Positions 7,935-17,296 of a DNA stretch of 64,000 bases are shown here, in pieces; positions within the stretch are counted from its first letter, which is position 1, and each line of letters begins with the position of its first letter. Source of the stretch: Paraburkholderia silviterrae (GTDB lineage: Bacteria > Pseudomonadota > Gammaproteobacteria > Burkholderiales > Burkholderiaceae); the NCBI RefSeq assembly GCF_004353915.1, contig NZ_SMRP01000004.1:356582-420581 (forward strand). The letters run 5' to 3'. The notes beneath the pieces were generated by a model that saw only the letters and a list, made by a program, of their open reading frames with translations, did no database searches and was not told the DNA's origin. A program made the position numbers and the translations under genes.

Positions 7935-8514
7935 CGGAGAATCTCAAGTGCGCATCGCGGCACGCTTCGTTCGATCAGGGCGCCACGGGGGAAACGGGAG
8001 CTCTATTGTCGCGGCAAGCCGATTGAAAAAGCAAATTCATTTGACGAATCGATTGATGAGTACTGCGCATGAGGCGACGGTACTCAGGACTCACCGGCAC
8101 GATGTGGTTGCCGCGAGACAACCGGCGCAAACAGGCATCGCCGGGATTCATTCGTCATGCAAAAGACCGGGCACAAAATGCGACGAAAGCGGTGCGCATC
8201 CATGACCCGCAAAGCCGCGCCGGCCGGGCTCGCGGCAGTCCGGCTGAAGCTGTTCTACAGCATGAATCAGGCCCGTGCGAAGTGTCCCCAAAGGCCAAAA
8301 AATCGTGCAGTAACATGGTGTTACAACCCTTCCGAGGGCATAACACTTTTTGGCTCGACACCCCTTCAGGACGCCCATAAATTACCGTCAAGGAACGTTC
8401 AGAAACCGTTGCGGCAGCAATCGTTGCGCGACACACGTGCGCTTCCCGGAACGGCCCGCCATGGCCCGAATGGCGGCAAACCATGCTGAACGTCGGGCAG
8501 GTGATCGACACACA
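7935..8514. other. Intergenic region with one inverted repeat
   Basis: A 580-base gap between divergent genes. I see no convincing coding sequence. The inverted repeat GTAACA-TGG-TGTTAC at 8310-8324 lies about 190 bases upstream of the secreted-protein start and could be an operator. Nothing else was identified. Confidence 0.5.
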
Positions 8515-9084
8515 ATGCGCGCAGGGTTGTTACGGATGGGACAGTGGATCGTGGGGGCCGGATTAACGGCCCTCGTCGCGTTCGCCCATGCACAACCTGC
8601 ATTTGTAGCTCACGGCGGTGGCGGTTTTCATGGCGGCGGCTTTCAGGCCCCGCCCATGATGCGTCAGGCCCCGCGTGCGGCCATGCCCATGCAATGGGGG
8701 GGCCAGCGCGGCGTCGCGCAGCGCGGGGGTTACGGCGGCGCGCCGGGCGGGCGCTACAACGCGGGATCGATGCGCGTGGCCGACCAGGGCGGCTGGCGCG
8801 ATCACCAGGGTGCCCACCAGGCGCAGCGGCGCGCAAGCAGTGTCAACACTGGCCCGTACGGCGATCCCTACGGCAATGGCTTCGGCGGCTATCACGGCCC
8901 GATTCAGCCCGTGAGCGCGGAAGCACGTCAGGTTCCCCATCCACCGGCCGACTCGCCGGTGCGCGCCGGTTCTATTCGCGAAGACGTCGCGCGCTATAAC
9001 GAGGAGCGCGGCACCTTCCGCCCGTTCCAGCGCAACGGAGGCGACGTGCCTCGTCCGCCGATGCCGGCGCCGTATCGCAATTAA
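8515..9084 (+). CDS. Secreted glycine/proline-rich protein of unknown function
   Basis: A 189-residue protein if translation starts at the ATG at 8515, which places a standard signal peptide at the N-terminus (MRAGLLRMGQWIVGAG, then LTALVAFAHA-QP cleavage around residue 27). Longer in-frame starts would bury this signal. The mature part is low complexity: Gly/His-rich near the start, then Arg/Gly/Gln/Tyr-rich, with a more ordered C-terminal segment (AGSIREDVARYNEERGTFRPF). It is probably periplasmic or surface-exposed. No enzymatic motif is visible. Confidence 0.7.
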   Translation: MRAGLLRMGQWIVGAGLTALVAFAHAQPAFVAHGGGGFHGGGFQAPPMMRQAPRAAMPMQWGGQRGVAQRGGYGGAPGGRYNAGSMRVADQGGWRDHQGAHQAQRRASSVNTGPYGDPYGNGFGGYHGPIQPVSAEARQVPHPPADSPVRAGSIREDVARYNEERGTFRPFQRNGGDVPRPPMPAPYRN

Positions 9085-9638
9085 CGTAATTAGACCGGCA
9101 AAAGCAACTAACTGCACAACCGGATCCGCGGGCGCATGCTGATGCGTCCGTCGCGTCAATCAGAACGCGCGCATCCTGGCGCGCATTCTTGCCTCTCCCC
9201 CCTTCCTTTTTCCCATCGTTCTTCCCTCTCCGAGTCTCAAAACTGACGCGTGGATACCACACTTTTTGGGAAATCCCTCGTCATACAGTGCCCTTTCATC
9301 ATCAAATCTCGGCTTCGTTGAGGCGGCGCCTTTTCGGCGTGGCCAGAAAGCAGCAAAAACCGGGCCGAGGTCCTGTTCATGCGGGCCGCGAGCCAGGTGC
9401 GCAGTCATGCTGCAGTGCGGCGAAACAGTCACTGAAATCCGTCGAGCCGGGGTTTGCCGATAGCAATCTAATCGGACCGATATACCGGCGATAACAATCG
9501 ATATTTTTGTCCATAAAAATGGTCCGCAAAGATGGTCCCGCCCAGAACGGCCACGCCTGCGAACGACGAGATAACAAACGGTTTGCGCGAGCGCCAAAGC
9601 CGCCAATCATCCTTTTTGACAAAGAGACAGGAGAACCC
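9085..9638. other. Long leader region upstream of porin
   Basis: A 554-base gap. It becomes AT-richer just before the porin, with a short AT hairpin at 9503-9520. Regulation of porin genes often involves long untranslated leaders, but I could not assign promoter or operator sites with confidence. No gene was recognised. Confidence 0.5.
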
Positions 9639-10736
9639 ATGAAAAAAGCCGTCAGCCGCGCGCTGCGTACGCCTCTCAAGGCGGGTGTCATTGCAGCCGT
9701 GCTTGCCGCCGCATCGTCGTCGGCATTCGCGCAGTCGAGCGTTCAGCTCTATGGTCAGGTCGACGAGTGGGTCGGGGCTACGCGCTTCCCGGGCGGTCAA
9801 ACGGCCTGGAACGTCAGTGGCGGGGGCATGTCGACGTCCTACTGGGGCTTGAAGGGCGCTGAGGATCTGGGCGGCGGCTACAAGGCGATCTTCACGCTGG
9901 AAAGCTTCTTCCGCGCGCAGAACGGCCAGTTCGGCCGCTTCCAGGGCGACACTTTCTTCGCGCGCAACGCGTACGTCGGCATCGAATCGCCGTACGGTAC
10001 CGTCACCGCGGGCCGCCTGACGACGCCGCTGTTCGTTTCGACGATTCTGTTCAACCCGTTCATCGATTCGTACGTCTTCTCGCCGATGGTGTACCACGTG
10101 TACCTCGGGCTCTCGACGTTCCCGACCTACACGACCGACCAGGGCGTGGTGGGCGACTCGGGCTGGAACAACGCGATCCAGTACTCGACGCCGAACTTCA
10201 ACGGCCTCTCGGGCACGGCCATGTACGCGCTCGGCAACCAGGCCGGCGAAAACGGCAAGAAGAAGTGGAGCGTCCAGGCGCTGTACTTCCACGGCCCGTT
10301 CGCGGCCACGGCGGTCTATCAGTACGTGAACTTCAACAACACGCCGGGCGACATCGGCAGCATCGTGAGCGGCGACACGACCATCGTCGGCCTGCGCAGC
10401 CAGGGTGTCGCACAGGTGGGCCTCTCGTACGACCTGAAGTACGTGAAGTTCTTCGGCCAGTACATGTACACGAACAACAACAGCGACATCAGCAGCTGGC
10501 ACGTGAACACGGCCCAGGGTGGCGTTTCGGTGCCGGCCGGCCCGGGCACGATCATGGCGTCGTATGCGTACTCGCGCGACAGCGGCGGCCTGAACCAGAC
10601 GCACAACACGGCGGCGGTCGGCTACGACTACCCGCTCTCGAAGCGCACCGACGTCTACGCGGCCTACATGTACGACCATTACGACAACATGTCGTCGGGC
10701 CAGACCTACGGCGTGGGCCTGCGCGCCAAGTTCTAA
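9639..10736 (+). CDS. Gram-negative outer-membrane porin (general diffusion type)
   Basis: A 365-residue precursor starting at an ATG six bases after ACAGGAG. Residues 1-31 are a signal peptide ending AFAQ; the mature protein begins SSVQLYGQVDEWVG, the standard first strand of Burkholderiales porins. The signature LGGGYKAIFTLE is present, followed by alternating amphipathic strands, and the C-terminus is phenylalanine (RAKF) as required for barrel assembly. It forms a trimeric outer-membrane channel for small hydrophilic solutes. It is a single-gene transcript ending in a strong terminator. Confidence 0.96.
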   Translation: MKKAVSRALRTPLKAGVIAAVLAAASSSAFAQSSVQLYGQVDEWVGATRFPGGQTAWNVSGGGMSTSYWGLKGAEDLGGGYKAIFTLESFFRAQNGQFGRFQGDTFFARNAYVGIESPYGTVTAGRLTTPLFVSTILFNPFIDSYVFSPMVYHVYLGLSTFPTYTTDQGVVGDSGWNNAIQYSTPNFNGLSGTAMYALGNQAGENGKKKWSVQALYFHGPFAATAVYQYVNFNNTPGDIGSIVSGDTTIVGLRSQGVAQVGLSYDLKYVKFFGQYMYTNNNSDISSWHVNTAQGGVSVPAGPGTIMASYAYSRDSGGLNQTHNTAAVGYDYPLSKRTDVYAAYMYDHYDNMSSGQTYGVGLRAKF

Positions 10737-10763
10737 GCGCCATCACGTCTGAAGCAGCAAACA

Positions 10764-10800
10764 CAAAACCCCGCGCTATTCGCAGCGCGGGGTTTTGTTT
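10764..10800 (+). terminator. Intrinsic terminator after porin
   Basis: A perfect 14-bp stem (10764-10777 with 10784-10797) with loop ATTCGC, running into a T-rich tail, 27 bases beyond the porin stop codon. Confidence 0.92.
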
Positions 10801-10938
10801 TCTCGCGCCCGCCACGGGCTGTGTGGGCCGTGAGGGCTGCGCGTTTGACTACTCAATATTGATAAAACGCGCACAATCTTGGCGATTGTTTCCTGCTTGT
10901 TTCCTGATTAACCCGATTTTTGCGGAAAGAACGGCGCG

Positions 10939-11916
10939 ATGGATACCCTCGTCAGCATGAAAGTGTTCCGGCACGTGGTGGAGGCGGCGAGCTTCGTCGC
11001 CGCGGCCGAGCGCATGGGCATGTCCGCGGCCATGGCGAGCAAGCATGTGATGCATCTCGAGCAGCAGCTCGGCGCGCGCCTGTTGAACCGCACGACGCGC
11101 CGCGTCGCGCCCACCGAGGCGGGCCGCGAATACTACGAGCGCGTGGCCCAGGCGCTCACCGAGCTCGACGAAGCCGGCCAGGCCGTGGGCGCCGCGAGCG
11201 TGGTGCCGCAGGGGCGCCTGCGCGTGTCGTCGCTCACGGCGTTCGGCCTGCGCCACGTGATGGGCGCGGTGGCCGACTACGCGGCGGACTTCCCGCAAGT
11301 CACCGTCGATATCACCCTTTCGGACCGCGTGGTCGAGCTGATCGACGAAGGCTTCGATGTAGCGATCCGCGCGTCGCCTTCGGGGCTGAAGTCGTCGTCG
11401 CTGATCGCGCGGCCGCTCGCCACCGCGCACATCGTGCTGTGCGCCGCGCCCGCGTATCTGCGCCGCCACGGCGTGCCGAAGAGCGTCGCCGATCTCGCGC
11501 AGCACAAGTTCGTGCATTACGCGGGCGCCTCGGCGGCGGAGCTCGCGCCGTTCGCGGAAGCGCACGCGCGCCCGAAGCCGGGCGGCAATCTGATCGTCAA
11601 TCACCTGGAGGCGCTGCGGGTGGTCCTGCTGCAGGGCGGCGGGCTCTCGATGCTAGGCACCGAAGTGATCGGCGACGACATTGCGCAAGGCCGCCTCGTG
11701 CCGCTGCTCGTCGACGAACTGCCGCCGCGCGAGCTGCCGATCTACGCTGTCTACGCGAGCCGTCGCCATCTTTCGGCGAAGGTGCGCTCGTTCGTCGATT
11801 TCCTCGCGGAGCGCTTTGGCGAGCGCGCGCTCTGGCCGGGCGTCGAAGAGATCCGCGCGGCGGCGGCGCGGGCGGTGCCGCCGACGCCGCCGACGCCACC
11901 CGATAAGCTGCTCTGA
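10939..11916 (+). CDS. LysR-family transcriptional regulator
   Basis: A 325-residue protein with the N-terminal winged helix (SFVAAAERMGMSAAMASKHVMHLE, about residues 17-40, then LLNRTTRRVAPTEAG) and a C-terminal effector-binding domain (RLRVSSLTAFGLRHV; VDITLSDRVVELIDEGFDVAIR). The last ~15 residues are a Pro/Thr-rich tail. It closely resembles the large LysR subgroup whose targets are often adjacent, yet the next gene is convergent (nitronate monooxygenase, eight bases away), so its target is not obvious. Confidence 0.93.
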   Translation: MDTLVSMKVFRHVVEAASFVAAAERMGMSAAMASKHVMHLEQQLGARLLNRTTRRVAPTEAGREYYERVAQALTELDEAGQAVGAASVVPQGRLRVSSLTAFGLRHVMGAVADYAADFPQVTVDITLSDRVVELIDEGFDVAIRASPSGLKSSSLIARPLATAHIVLCAAPAYLRRHGVPKSVADLAQHKFVHYAGASAAELAPFAEAHARPKPGGNLIVNHLEALRVVLLQGGGLSMLGTEVIGDDIAQGRLVPLLVDELPPRELPIYAVYASRRHLSAKVRSFVDFLAERFGERALWPGVEEIRAAAARAVPPTPPTPPDKLL

Positions 11917-11924
11917 CGACGCCG

Positions 11925-12884
11925 TCAGCGCGCAAACCCCAGCCGCGCCTTCGTTTCGTCGTACTCGCTCTTCAGGCGCGCGACCAGCTCGGCCACGGAC
12001 GGCACGTCGTCCATGAGCCCCACGCCCTGGCCCGCGCCCCAGATGTCCTTCCACGCACGGGCCTTCTCGCCGCCGAAGTTCATCTTCGACTTGTCCGACT
12101 CGGGCAGCGCGTCCGGGTCGAGCCCCGCGTTGGCGATGCTCTCGCGGATGTAGTTGCCATGCACGCCCGTGAAGAGGTTCGTGTAGATGATGTCGGCGGC
12201 CTTGGCTTCGAGGATGGCGTGCTTGTAGGCGTCCACGGCGTGCGCCTCGCGCGTGGCGATGAAGCGCGTGCCCATATAGGCGAGATCGGCGCCCATGGCC
12301 TGGGCGGCCAGGATCGAGCCGCCGTTGGCGATCGCGCCCGAGAGCACGATGGGGCCGTCGAACATGCGGCGCACTTCGCCCACGAGCGCGAATGGCGAGG
12401 TCGTGCCCGCGTGGCCGCCCGCGCCCGCCGCAACGAGAATCAGGCCGTCCACGCCCGCCTCGAGCGCCTTGCCGGCGTGACGCAGGTTGATGACGTCGTG
12501 CAGCACGACGCCGCCGTAGCTGTGCACGGCGTCGAGCAGCTCTTTGGGCGGCGCGCGCAGGCTCGTGATGAAGATCGGCACCTTGTGCTCGACGCACACG
12601 CGCACGTCGTGCTCGAGCCGCGTATTCGACTGATGCACGATCTGGTTCACGGCAATCGGCCCGATCACGGCGTCTGGGTTCGCGGCCTTGTGCGCGGCGA
12701 GCTGCTCCTGGATCTGCGTGAGCCAGTCGTCGAGCAGTTCGGCGGGGCGCGCGTTGAGCGCGGGGAACGAGCCGACGATGCCCGCCTTGCACTGCGCGAG
12801 CACGAGCTCGGGATAGCTCACGATGAACATCGGCGAGCCGACGACAGGCAACGACAGGTTCTGCAGGACGGCGGGCAATGCCAT
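11925..12884 (-). CDS. Nitronate monooxygenase (2-nitropropane dioxygenase family)
   Basis: A 319-residue FMN-dependent TIM-barrel protein. The ATG at 12884 has an AAGGAGA site at ideal spacing and gives the family N-terminus (LPVVGSPMFIVSYPELVLAQ). The catalytic and FMN regions are recognisable: GAGGHAG with His158, SGAIANGGS (182-190) for phosphate binding, and MGTRFIATREA. The family oxidises alkyl nitronates such as propionate 3-nitronate to less toxic products. The divergent dehalogenase-type hydrolase begins about 260 bases away, so the two may share a regulatory region and a role in xenobiotic or natural toxin removal. Confidence 0.88.
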   Translation of the reverse strand: MALPAVLQNLSLPVVGSPMFIVSYPELVLAQCKAGIVGSFPALNARPAELLDDWLTQIQEQLAAHKAANPDAVIGPIAVNQIVHQSNTRLEHDVRVCVEHKVPIFITSLRAPPKELLDAVHSYGGVVLHDVINLRHAGKALEAGVDGLILVAAGAGGHAGTTSPFALVGEVRRMFDGPIVLSGAIANGGSILAAQAMGADLAYMGTRFIATREAHAVDAYKHAILEAKAADIIYTNLFTGVHGNYIRESIANAGLDPDALPESDKSKMNFGGEKARAWKDIWGAGQGVGLMDDVPSVAELVARLKSEYDETKARLGFAR

Positions 12885-13142
12885 GACGAGGTCTCCTTGC
12901 TGGCGGCATGGTGGATTCAGGCCGGCTTCAGGCGCGGGCTCAGGCTGGAAATCGCGCTGGGCGCCCGATGAAACGGTCGTTCGATTATAGGTGCGCGGCT
13001 TTCGGCACATGGTGCGCCTGCTGTTCGAGCGAGTCGAGGGAGTGTTCGGTTTCTAGCTTTTCCTGCCCGAATTTGGGGCGCGGCGCCACATACCGCTCCT
13101 ACAATATTCGCCAGACCAACAACGATACGATGGAGACCCGCC

Positions 13143-14042
13143 ATGCCGTTCGAGGGATACACGCCTTTCACTGTCCGCACCGCGGATGGCGTCGAGATTG
13201 ACGGGGTCCGTGGCGGCGAAGGGCCGCCGCTCCTGCTCCTGCACGGTCACCCGCAGACCCACATGATCTGGCATCGCTGCGCGGCGGATCTTGCGCAGCA
13301 CTTCACCGTGATCGCCACCGACTTGCGCGGCTACGGCGCCTCGTCCAAACCGGCGAGCGATGCGAGCCACGCCGCCTACTCGAAACGCGCGATGGCCGCC
13401 GATCAGGTCGCGGTCATGCGGCACTTCGGCTTCGAGCGCTTTCTCGTCTGCGCGCATGACCGTGGCGCGCGGGTCGCGCATCGCATGGCGCTCGACCACG
13501 CCGACGCCGTGGAGCGGCTGATGCTGCTCGACATCGCGCCCACGCTCGCCATGTACGAGCAGACCGACCGCGAGTTCGCCACGCTCTATTTCCACTGGTT
13601 CTTCCTGATCCAGCCCGAGCCGCTGCCCGAGGAGTTGATCGGCGCGAATCCCGATGCGTATATCGAGCGCGTGATGGGCAGCCGCCACGCGGGGCTCGCG
13701 CCTTTCGCGCCCAAGGCACTCGGCGCGTACCGCGCGGCGCTGCGCGAGCCGGGCGCCGTGCATGCGATGTGTGAGGACTACCGCGCCTCCGCGACCATCG
13801 ACCTCGAGCACGACCGGGCCGACATCGAGCGCGGCCACAAGGTGGGCTGCCCGCTGCGCGTGCTGTGGGGCGAGCATGGCGTGATCGAGCGCTGCTTCGA
13901 CCCGCTCGCGGAATGGCGCAAGGTGGCGCGCGACGTGAGCGGCCGCACGCTGCCGTGCGGCCACTACATTCCCGAGGAGGCGAGCGAGGCGCTCGTGGGC
14001 GAAATTCTCTCGTTCTTCGAGGCGACCGAGCGGCAGGATTGA
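13143..14042 (+). CDS. Alpha/beta hydrolase, haloacetate (fluoroacetate) dehalogenase type
   Basis: A 299-residue alpha/beta hydrolase with an aspartate nucleophile rather than serine. Asp106 sits in AHDRGARVAHRM, with Arg107 and Arg110 that bind the carboxylate. Asp130 and His274 complete the triad; His151-Trp152 and Tyr213 match the halide pocket. Spacings agree with the characterised Rhodopseudomonas fluoroacetate dehalogenase (Asp110, Arg111, Arg114, Asp134, His155, Trp156, Tyr219, His280). The family hydrolyses the carbon-halogen bond of haloacetates to glycolate. Ribosome site GGAGA. Some homologues act as epoxide hydrolases, but those lack the full halide set. Confidence 0.87.
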   Translation: MPFEGYTPFTVRTADGVEIDGVRGGEGPPLLLLHGHPQTHMIWHRCAADLAQHFTVIATDLRGYGASSKPASDASHAAYSKRAMAADQVAVMRHFGFERFLVCAHDRGARVAHRMALDHADAVERLMLLDIAPTLAMYEQTDREFATLYFHWFFLIQPEPLPEELIGANPDAYIERVMGSRHAGLAPFAPKALGAYRAALREPGAVHAMCEDYRASATIDLEHDRADIERGHKVGCPLRVLWGEHGVIERCFDPLAEWRKVARDVSGRTLPCGHYIPEEASEALVGEILSFFEATERQD

Positions 14043-14102
14043 CGGCTTCAGCGTGCCGGCGTGGCGCCGGGCGGCGCCTTAGCGCGCTACGTCGGCCCAC
14101 GC

Positions 14103-14573
14103 TTAGCCGAGCGGCGGCAGACGGCGCGCCACGGGCGTGGACTTGACGATGGCGGTGCTCGTTTCCGCGCGCTCGGTGACCTTGCTGAGGATCTCATCGA
14201 GTTGCTCGATCGAATGCAGATAGAGCCGGGCGATGAAGCAGTCGTCGCCCGTGACCTTGTCGCATTCGATGAATTCGGGAATCCGGCGGATCACCTCTTC
14301 GACCAGATGCAACTGCCCCGGCAGGGGCTTCACGCGCACGATGGCCTGCAGCGTGTAGCCGAGCGCGCGCGGGTCGATGCGCACGGTGTAGCCGCCGATC
14401 ACTCCCTGAGCTTCGAGCCGCCTCAGCCGCTCCGACGTGCTCGGCGCGGAGAGCCCGATCTGGCGAGCCAGCTCGCTCACGCTCGCGCGCCCGTCGTCGG
14501 CCAGGGCGGCGAGCAATGCGCGGTCGATCTCGTCGAGCGGGGCGGGGAGAGGCACTCCGGGTCGTTTGGTCAT
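14103..14573 (-). CDS. Lrp/AsnC-family transcriptional regulator
   Basis: A 156-residue protein. Residues ~14-60 form the AsnC helix-turn-helix (DEIDRALLAAL, then VSELARQIGLSAPSTSERL). Residues ~75-150 form the RAM ligand-binding domain (IVRVKPLPGQ, VTGDDCFIARLYL). It is divergent from an EamA exporter gene 133 bases away, the usual arrangement for Lrp-type control of amino acid efflux. A perfect 15-base palindrome lies in the shared region. Confidence 0.93.
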   Translation of the reverse strand: MTKRPGVPLPAPLDEIDRALLAALADDGRASVSELARQIGLSAPSTSERLRRLEAQGVIGGYTVRIDPRALGYTLQAIVRVKPLPGQLHLVEEVIRRIPEFIECDKVTGDDCFIARLYLHSIEQLDEILSKVTERAETSTAIVKSTPVARRLPPLG

Positions 14574-14600
14574 GATTTCACCTGCGTCTTCGCATGATTG

Positions 14601-14615
14601 CCTTCGATTCGAAGG
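14601..14615. promoter_or_regulatory. Palindrome between lrp-type and EamA genes
   Basis: The sequence CCTTCGA-T-TCGAAGG is a perfect palindrome with 7-base arms. It starts 28 bases upstream of the Lrp-type start codon and lies about 92 bases before the EamA start. Lrp/AsnC proteins bind ~15-bp degenerate palindromes, so this is a good candidate site for the adjacent regulator. Confidence 0.5.
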
Positions 14616-14706
14616 TATTCCGATATCGTGACCTTAGTTTAGCCATGTATTCCGCGCTTCGCACTGAGTAAACTTGCACTCAGGTACTCACGAGGAGCTC
14701 CCTCCC

Positions 14707-15606
14707 ATGGCTTCCCCAGAAGTTCGCCGCGGCGCGGCAGAGATGGTCACCGCGATGCTGATGTCCGGCACCATCGGCTGGCTCGTTGTCGATTCGCAGC
14801 AATCGCCGATCAACGTCGCGTTCATGCGCTGCGTGCTGGGCGGCGCGACGCTCGCGCTCGTCTGCGCGGCGCTCGGCCTCTACCGGCGCAGGCTGCCCTG
14901 GCGCACGCTCGCGCTCGCTATGGCGGGGGGAGCGGCCATCGTCGCCAACTGGGTGCTGCTGTTCGCCGCCTACTCGCGCGCTTCCATTTCCATGGCCACC
15001 GCCGTCTACAACACCCAGCCGTTCATGCTCGTGGGCCTCGGGGTGCTCGTGCTGGGCGAGCGCGTGAGCGCGTCCACCGTCGCGTGGCTCGCGCTCGCCT
15101 TCGTCGGGCTCGTCGGCGTGGTGGAGGTGCAGCCGGCCGTGCTCGCGGTGCCCGGTGAATACCTGCAAGGCGTGGCTTGTGCAGCGGGCGCGGCGTTTCT
15201 CTACGCGATCTCGTCGATCATCACGCGGCATCTCAAGGGCACGCCGCCCCACTTGATCGCGCTCGTGCAGCTCGCCTTCGGCGCGCTCGCGCTCGCGCCG
15301 TTCATCCATTACGGCACGCTGCCCGCCACGCCCGGGCACTGGGCGCAGATCGTCACGCTCGGCATCGTGCACACAGGCGTGATGTACGTGCTGCTCTACG
15401 GTGCGATCCAGAAGCTGCCCACGGCGATGACCGGCGCGCTCTCGTTCATCTATCCCGTGGTGGCGATCTTCGTCGACTGGTTCGCGTTCGGGCAGCGCCT
15501 CGCGTGGATCCAGGTGGCGGGCGCCGCGCTCATCCTGCTCGCGGCAGCGGGCGTGAACCTCGGCTGGCGGATCGTGCCGCAGCGGCGCAAAACGTCTTCG
15601 GCTTGA
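14707..15606 (+). CDS. EamA/DMT-family exporter
   Basis: A 299-residue inner-membrane protein from the ATG at 14707, which has a GAGGAG at 14692-14697. It contains about ten transmembrane segments arranged as two five-helix EamA repeats; the motif AYSRASISMATAVYNTQPF marks repeat one, and YGAIQKLPTAMTGALSFIYP marks repeat two. The family (RhaT, YdcZ, RarD types) exports amino acids or other metabolites. Divergence from an Lrp-type regulator favours an amino-acid-like substrate, but that is inference. Confidence 0.9.
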   Translation: MASPEVRRGAAEMVTAMLMSGTIGWLVVDSQQSPINVAFMRCVLGGATLALVCAALGLYRRRLPWRTLALAMAGGAAIVANWVLLFAAYSRASISMATAVYNTQPFMLVGLGVLVLGERVSASTVAWLALAFVGLVGVVEVQPAVLAVPGEYLQGVACAAGAAFLYAISSIITRHLKGTPPHLIALVQLAFGALALAPFIHYGTLPATPGHWAQIVTLGIVHTGVMYVLLYGAIQKLPTAMTGALSFIYPVVAIFVDWFAFGQRLAWIQVAGAALILLAAAGVNLGWRIVPQRRKTSSA

Positions 15607-15724
15607 GCGGGCGTCACCTCGCTCGCGCACACGGTGGCGCAAGCGCGTCTTGACGACACCGCACCCTTCACGCGCTGGTCGCATAATGTCGCGGTTCTCC
15701 GACCACGACGATGCACGAGCGCGC

Positions 15725-17026
15725 ATGACCCAGCCAGACACCAGCCACGACGAAGCCGAACTCCAGCGCGCCAAGCGCCGCCCGCTCCTCTTGCTGGTGG
15801 CGGCGGCGCTCGTGTTCGTCGTCACGGCGCTCTCGCCGCCGGGCCTCGTGATCGACGGCATCAAGGCGATGAGCGAAGCGGCCATGGTGGGCGCGCTCGC
15901 CGACTGGTTCGCCGTGGTCGCGCTGTTCCGCCGGGTGCCGATTCCGGTCATCGCGGCACACACGGGCGTCATTCCGCGCAACAAGGACCGCATTGCCGAC
16001 GAGCTCGCCGTGTTCGTGCACGACAAGTTTCTCAACGTCGATTCGCTCGTCGGGCTGATCCGCCGCCACGATCCGGTCGAGCGGCTCTCGTCCTGGCTCA
16101 TGGCGCCTCAGAGCGCCCAGCATCTGGGCGACTACGCGGTGCGGTTGATGTCGGGCCTGCTCGGCCTCACCGACGACGTGCGCATCCGGGCCTTCATCCG
16201 CGATGGCCTGCATGCCGCGCTCGACAAAGTCGATCTCTCGAAGTCGGCGGGCGCGATTCTCGACACGCTCACGAAGGACGGCCGCCATCAGGAGTTGCTC
16301 GACCAGATGCTCGATCAGCTCGGCCATCTGCTCGCCGAGGAGAGCACGCGCGCGTTCGTGGCGGCGCGCATCGTCGACGGCCTCAAGGGCGAGTTTCCGT
16401 GGACGGAAAAGATTCTGCCCTCGGAGTGGATTGGCGATAGCGGCGCGCGCGTGCTGGAGAGCGCGGTGAACCGTTTGCTGCTGCAGGTGAGCGAAGACCG
16501 CGAGCACCACTTGCGCAAGAAGTTCGACGAGGTGGTGCAAAAGCTCGTGGTGCAGCTCAAGAGCGATCCCGCATTTCAGCGCAAGGGCGAGGAGCTCAAG
16601 GCGAGCCTGCGCGAAGGCAGCGCGCTCAACGAGTACACGCACGCGCTATGGGACAGCCTGCGCACATGGTTGCGCGAGGACCTGGAGCGTCCCGACTCGA
16701 CGCTGCACGCGAAAGTGGCGGCGACCGGACGCTGGCTCGGCGAGTCGCTTGCCGGCGACGCGGACCTGCGCGCGTCGCTCAACGGCCATCTCGAAGACGC
16801 CGCGCGCGCGATGGCGCCAGATTTCGCGCGCTACCTCACGCATCACATCCGCGATACCGTAAGACACTGGGACACGCGCGAGACCGCGCGCCTGATCGAG
16901 CTGAAGATCGGCAAGGATCTGCAGGCGATACGCGTGAACGGCACGGTGATCGGCGGGACGATCGGGCTCGGTCTGTATCTGTGCTCGCACGTGTTCGAAT
17001 GGTTGCGCCTGCAACTCGGCGGGTGA
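15725..17026 (+). CDS. DUF445-family membrane protein
   Basis: A 433-residue protein if started at the ATG at 15725; another ATG at 15686 would add 13 residues and neither has a clear ribosome site. A hydrophobic segment near the N-terminus (RRPLLLLVAAALVFVVTAL) is followed by the DUF445 hallmark MVGALADWFAVVALFRRVPIP and NKDRIADELAVFV. Long helical, charged segments fill the middle, and a last hydrophobic helix (VIGGTIGLGLYLCSHVF) ends the protein. The family is widespread and membrane-anchored, with no agreed function. Confidence 0.85.
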   Translation: MTQPDTSHDEAELQRAKRRPLLLLVAAALVFVVTALSPPGLVIDGIKAMSEAAMVGALADWFAVVALFRRVPIPVIAAHTGVIPRNKDRIADELAVFVHDKFLNVDSLVGLIRRHDPVERLSSWLMAPQSAQHLGDYAVRLMSGLLGLTDDVRIRAFIRDGLHAALDKVDLSKSAGAILDTLTKDGRHQELLDQMLDQLGHLLAEESTRAFVAARIVDGLKGEFPWTEKILPSEWIGDSGARVLESAVNRLLLQVSEDREHHLRKKFDEVVQKLVVQLKSDPAFQRKGEELKASLREGSALNEYTHALWDSLRTWLREDLERPDSTLHAKVAATGRWLGESLAGDADLRASLNGHLEDAARAMAPDFARYLTHHIRDTVRHWDTRETARLIELKIGKDLQAIRVNGTVIGGTIGLGLYLCSHVFEWLRLQLGG

Positions 17027-17296
17027 CAGGTTGCGGGTTTGCACGTTGCGGGTTTCCATGTTGCCGGCTTGTGCGTTGCCGGTTTGTGCCGGTTTGTGCG
17101 TCGGATATGACACGCTCGTGAACGTGCGCTTTTTTCGTCAACGCGCGGTCGCTCAACGATTCGGAGCGCGAATCAATTGTTCGCGTCGACGCGCAAACGT
17201 TTTGGCTTCGGGGCCGTTTCGACGCCGCTTGGCCGATGGCAGTTTGTAGGGAAATCACCGATGCGACGCGAATTCGCGCGCGAGTATGATCGGCTC

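Noticed and set aside
8069..8380. A 103-codon plus-strand frame in the gap before the secreted protein
   Set aside because: No ribosome site, no recognisable family, and an Arg/Ser/Lys-rich composition typical of chance frames in this DNA.
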